Source of the DNA: an uncultured Clostridia bacterium
GTDB taxonomy: Bacteria; Bacillota; Clostridia; RGIG6154
Assembly (NCBI GenBank): GCA_934457515.1
Contig: CAKSHV010000043.1
Coordinates: 1-8,967, forward strand
Direction: 5' to 3'
Length of the DNA: 8,967 bases
The notes under the pieces were generated by a model, which was not told where the DNA came from, ran no database searches, and saw only the letters and a program-made list of their open reading frames with translations. Shown in pieces: positions 7,068 to 8,967 of this stretch. Position 1 is the first letter of the stretch, and each line of letters begins with the position of its first letter. Both the position numbers and the translations under genes were made by a program.

Positions 7068-7100
7068 AAAATCCCGCGGAGGAATCCGCGGGATTATTTT
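7066..7100. terminator. Bidirectional terminator between convergent genes
   Basis: AATCCCGCGG (7070-7079) pairs perfectly with CCGCGGGATT (7086-7095) around a 6-base loop. A run of A precedes the stem and ATTTT follows, so it can end the acyltransferase transcript on the plus strand and the uxaC transcript on the minus strand. The stem begins 2 bases after the acyltransferase stop and lies 28 bases beyond the uxaC stop. Confidence 0.9.
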
Positions 7101-7122
7101 GTGTCGGCATTGTCAACATGCT

Positions 7123-8523
7123 TTAAAATCCAAAATAATCTTTTGCATTATAATAAGAAATGTCGCCCACAATTTGGCTGAGCACTTTCATATCGTGCGG
7201 GAACTTTCCGTCCTCTACCCACGAGCCGATTAAGTTGCACAAAATGCGGCGGAAATACTCGTGGCGCGGATAGGAGGTTAAACTTCTCGAGTCGGTCAGC
7301 ATGCCCACAAAGGCAGAAAGCGCACCTAAGTTTGCAAGGTCTGTCATTTGCTTTGTCATGCCGTCAATCTGGTCGTTAAACCACCAGCCCGAACCAAACT
7401 GAATTTTGCCTTTAATGCCCGCCTGCTGGAAGTTTCCGAGCATGGCGCAAAGCACGTAGTTGTCTTTCGGATTCAAGGTGTACAAAATGGTTTTCGGCAA
7501 AGCGGTTTTTTGCTCTAATGCATCTAAAAAGCGGGAGAGCGGCTGCGCCATATTCAGGTCGTCGATTGAGTCGAAACCTGTGTCTGCACCAAGCGTGTTC
7601 AATTTATTCGTGTTGTTGTTGCGAAGCGCACCGAAATGCAGCTGCATTGCCATGTTGTTTTCCGCATACATCTCGCCGAGGCAGAGCATAACGGCGGTCT
7701 GATATTTTAAAACGTTTTCCGCGCTTTGTTTTTCGCCGTTTAATGCCGATGTGAAGATTGCGTTGACCTCATCATCGTTTGCGGGCGCATACACCGCCGT
7801 TGCCAGCGAATGGTCGGACACGCGGCAGCCGAGCGAAACAAAGTAGGAAAGTCTTTCTTTCAGCGCCTGTTTTAAATCATTAAAATCGCGTATTTCAATG
7901 CCCGCCGCGTCTCCAAGGCGCTTTATCGCGCTTACAAATCCGTCTTTTTGCATATGTACAACGCTGTCGGGGCGGAAAGTGGGCAGAACGCGGGTGTGAA
8001 AGTCTTTATCTTCCGCAATTTTTTTGTGCCATTTTAAATCGTCTGCCGGGTCGTCCGTGGTGCAGATGACTTCCACGTTTGAACGGCGGATTAAATTTTT
8101 TGCCGAGTATTCGGGTGATTTTAGCATTTCTGCGGTTTTGTCCCAAATTTCATCTGCCGTGTCCGCCGAAAGGGGCGTGGTGATGCCGAAAAACCGCTGC
8201 AGTTCCAAATGCGTCCAGTGATACAGCGGGTTGCCGATGGCATACCCGATGACTTCAGCGTATTTTTTGAATTTTTCATAATCCGAAGCGTCGCCCGTGC
8301 AATACTTTTCGTCAACCCCCATCGAGCGCATGAACCGCCATTTGTAATGGTCGCCCGAAAGCCACATTTGGGTTAAGTTTTCAAAGCGGATGTCCTCCGC
8401 AATCTCGCGGGGAACCAGGTGGCAGTGGTAGTCAATAATCGGCAGCTTTTCCGCCGTTTCGTGAAACAGCGCTTTGGCGGTTTCGGTTTCCAGTAAAAAA
8501 TCCTTATCCATAAATGCTTTCAT
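7123..8523 (-). CDS. uxaC: Uronate isomerase (glucuronate/galacturonate isomerase)
   Basis: This complete 466-residue UxaC is close to the family's usual length (about 470). It interconverts D-glucuronate with D-fructuronate and D-galacturonate with D-tagaturonate, the first step of hexuronate catabolism in the cytoplasm. It is an amidohydrolase-superfamily TIM barrel: the HxH metal motif is in IIDYHCHLVP (H33, H35). Other family stretches are GNPLYHWTHLELQRFF (97-112), ICTTDDPADDL (153-163), RPDSVVHM (184-191), MQLHFGALRNNNT (293-305), GSGWWFNDQIDGM (377-389) and GMLTDSRSLTSYPRHEYFRR (407-426), with D411 a likely catalytic residue. The start is ATG at 8523-8521, with AAGGAGT (complement of 8532-8538) 8 bases upstream. 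It is monocistronic here, with its own strong promoter and no uxuA, uxaA, kdgK or transporter beside it. Confidence 0.98.
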   Translation of the reverse strand: MKAFMDKDFLLETETAKALFHETAEKLPIIDYHCHLVPREIAEDIRFENLTQMWLSGDHYKWRFMRSMGVDEKYCTGDASDYEKFKKYAEVIGYAIGNPLYHWTHLELQRFFGITTPLSADTADEIWDKTAEMLKSPEYSAKNLIRRSNVEVICTTDDPADDLKWHKKIAEDKDFHTRVLPTFRPDSVVHMQKDGFVSAIKRLGDAAGIEIRDFNDLKQALKERLSYFVSLGCRVSDHSLATAVYAPANDDEVNAIFTSALNGEKQSAENVLKYQTAVMLCLGEMYAENNMAMQLHFGALRNNNTNKLNTLGADTGFDSIDDLNMAQPLSRFLDALEQKTALPKTILYTLNPKDNYVLCAMLGNFQQAGIKGKIQFGSGWWFNDQIDGMTKQMTDLANLGALSAFVGMLTDSRSLTSYPRHEYFRRILCNLIGSWVEDGKFPHDMKVLSQIVGDISYYNAKDYFGF

Positions 8524-8562
8524 ATTTTCAGACTCCTTATTGCATAAAGTAAATGTATTTTA

Positions 8563-8591
8563 ATTATAGCGCGGATTAGCCGATTTGTCAA
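8563..8591 (-). promoter_or_regulatory. Perfect-consensus sigma-A promoter of uxaC
   Basis: On the minus strand TTGACA (8591-8586) and TATAAT (8568-8563) both match the sigma-A consensus exactly, with a 17-bp spacer. Transcription would start near 8556, leaving a leader of about 33 bases. A promoter this strong on a sugar-catabolic gene suggests that control is by repression; the small inverted repeat GATTC-C-GAATC (8592-8602) directly abuts the -35 and is a possible operator. Confidence 0.92.
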
Positions 8592-8602
8592 GATTCCGAA
8601 TC
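8592..8602. repeat. Short inverted repeat between the divergent promoters
   Basis: GATTC-C-GAATC has two 5-bp arms and lies immediately upstream of the uxaC -35 box and 20 bases before the ygiQ -35 box. It is placed like an operator for one or both promoters, but it is short enough to be chance. Confidence 0.3.
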
Positions 8603-8622
8603 GAAAAATCCTGTTTTTTGTC

Positions 8623-8651
8623 TTGCTATTTGAAAAGATATAGTGTATAAT
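8623..8651 (+). promoter_or_regulatory. Sigma-A promoter of the ygiQ-type gene
   Basis: TTGCTA (8623-8628, 4 of 6 to consensus) and TATAAT (8646-8651, perfect) are 17 bp apart. The expected start is near 8658. The -35 boxes of this promoter and the divergent uxaC promoter are only 31 bp apart. Confidence 0.88.
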
Positions 8652-8670
8652 GAAAATGAAGTTTTGTACT

Positions 8671-8690
8671 CGGTGCGGAATGCCGCACCG
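8671..8690 (+). promoter_or_regulatory. Perfect hairpin near the 5' end of the ygiQ transcript
   Basis: CGGTGCGG-AATG-CCGCACCG is a perfect 8-bp GC-rich stem with a 4-base loop, about 13 bases downstream of the predicted transcription start. No T-tract follows directly, so it is not a normal terminator. A second stem further on pairs CCCCGC (8708-8713) with GCGGGG (8742-8747), just before the GGCGGA region ahead of the start codon. The pair could protect the 5' end or control translation. Confidence 0.6.
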
Positions 8691-8754
8691 AAATTCAACG
8701 GTTTTTACCCCGCGGAAAGAATATATACCTATTTATGCCGTGCGGGGCGGCGGA

Positions 8755-8967
8755 ATGGAATTTGTTAGCATGATACATGATTTTTTACCGGTTTGCCGTG
8801 CGGATATGGAAAAACGCGGCTGGGATCAGCTGGATTTTCTGCTGATTTCGGGAGATGCCTATGTGGACCACTCCTCGTTCGGACATGCCATCATCGGGCG
8901 TGTTTTGGAAAATGCGGGGTTTAAAGTGGGCATTGTTGCCCAGCCCAATTGGCGCAATACCGACGAT
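8755..8967 (+). CDS. ygiQ: YgiQ-family radical SAM protein, N-terminal part (runs off window)
   Basis: Only the N-terminus is present. From the inner ATG at 8770 it reads [20 protein letters not shown] and then [20 protein letters not shown], then [20 protein letters not shown]. This is the strongly conserved opening of YgiQ (UPF0313) radical SAM proteins, whose usual version has FLPVxRxDMxxRGWDxxDFxxVxGDAYVDHPSFG. The radical SAM CxxxCxxC motif would lie beyond the window. The biochemical role of YgiQ is not established as far as I know. The start is uncertain: ATG 8755 and ATG 8770 are both in frame, and the GGCGGA stretch at 8749-8754 is too close to the first and rather far from the second. 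The reading frame also stays open upstream to ATG 8656 and 8650, but those overlap the promoter. Confidence 0.88.
   Translation, partial: MEFVSMIHDFLPVCRADMEKRGWDQLDFLLISGDAYVDHSSFGHAIIGRVLENAGFKVGIVAQPNWRNTDD

Noticed and set aside
1..8967. Mobile elements, CRISPR arrays, tRNA or rRNA genes, toxin-antitoxin or phage genes
   Set aside because: I looked for transposase or integrase signatures, regularly spaced repeats, tRNA-like cloverleaf ends and small paired genes, and saw none. All long open frames are explained by housekeeping, surface or catabolic genes.

Overview
The window looks like chromosomal DNA from a low-to-moderate GC Gram-positive bacterium, most likely an anaerobic Clostridia-type Firmicute, perhaps an uncultured gut lineage. 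The evidence is near-consensus sigma-A promoters with 17-bp spacers, strong AGGAGG-type Shine-Dalgarno sites, compact U-tailed intrinsic terminators, and the rpsO-pnp gene order. This assignment is inference; nothing in the window names a species.

Layout. (1) Positions 1-75 hold the C-terminal end of ribosomal protein S15 (rpsO), followed by a probable terminator. (2) A 358-bp non-coding stretch (76-433) contains two copies of a 16-bp repeat, a perfect 18-bp palindrome and two small hairpins just ahead of the pnp ribosome binding site. (3) pnp (434-2551) is a complete polynucleotide phosphorylase, followed by a clean intrinsic terminator. (4) 2619-3434 encodes a small MscS-type mechanosensitive channel and ends at another long hairpin. 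(5) 3542-7100 is a self-contained three-gene unit with its own promoter and terminator. It encodes an uncharacterised nucleotidyltransferase of the NTP_transf_5 type, a non-hydrolysing UDP-GlcNAc 2-epimerase (WecB/MnaA), and a membrane acyltransferase of family 3. (6) On the minus strand, 7123-8523 is uxaC (uronate isomerase), convergent with the three-gene unit. It is read from a promoter with perfect consensus hexamers. (7) Divergent from uxaC, a second strong promoter drives a YgiQ-type radical SAM gene that runs off the right edge and has a structured 5' leader.

How the genes fit together. rpsO and pnp are translation and RNA-turnover housekeeping genes. The channel protects against osmotic downshock. 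The three-gene unit probably works on the cell surface: the epimerase makes UDP-ManNAc, the acyltransferase would acylate a membrane-associated glycan or lipid-linked sugar, and the nucleotidyltransferase has an unknown substrate. No glycosyltransferase or flippase is present, so the unit would have to feed a pathway encoded elsewhere. uxaC serves glucuronate and galacturonate catabolism and has no pathway partner in the window.

I see no clear undescribed defence, mobile or biosynthetic system here. The best leads are the repeated and structured rpsO-pnp leader, the orphan nucleotidyltransferase-epimerase-acyltransferase unit, and the structured ygiQ leader.
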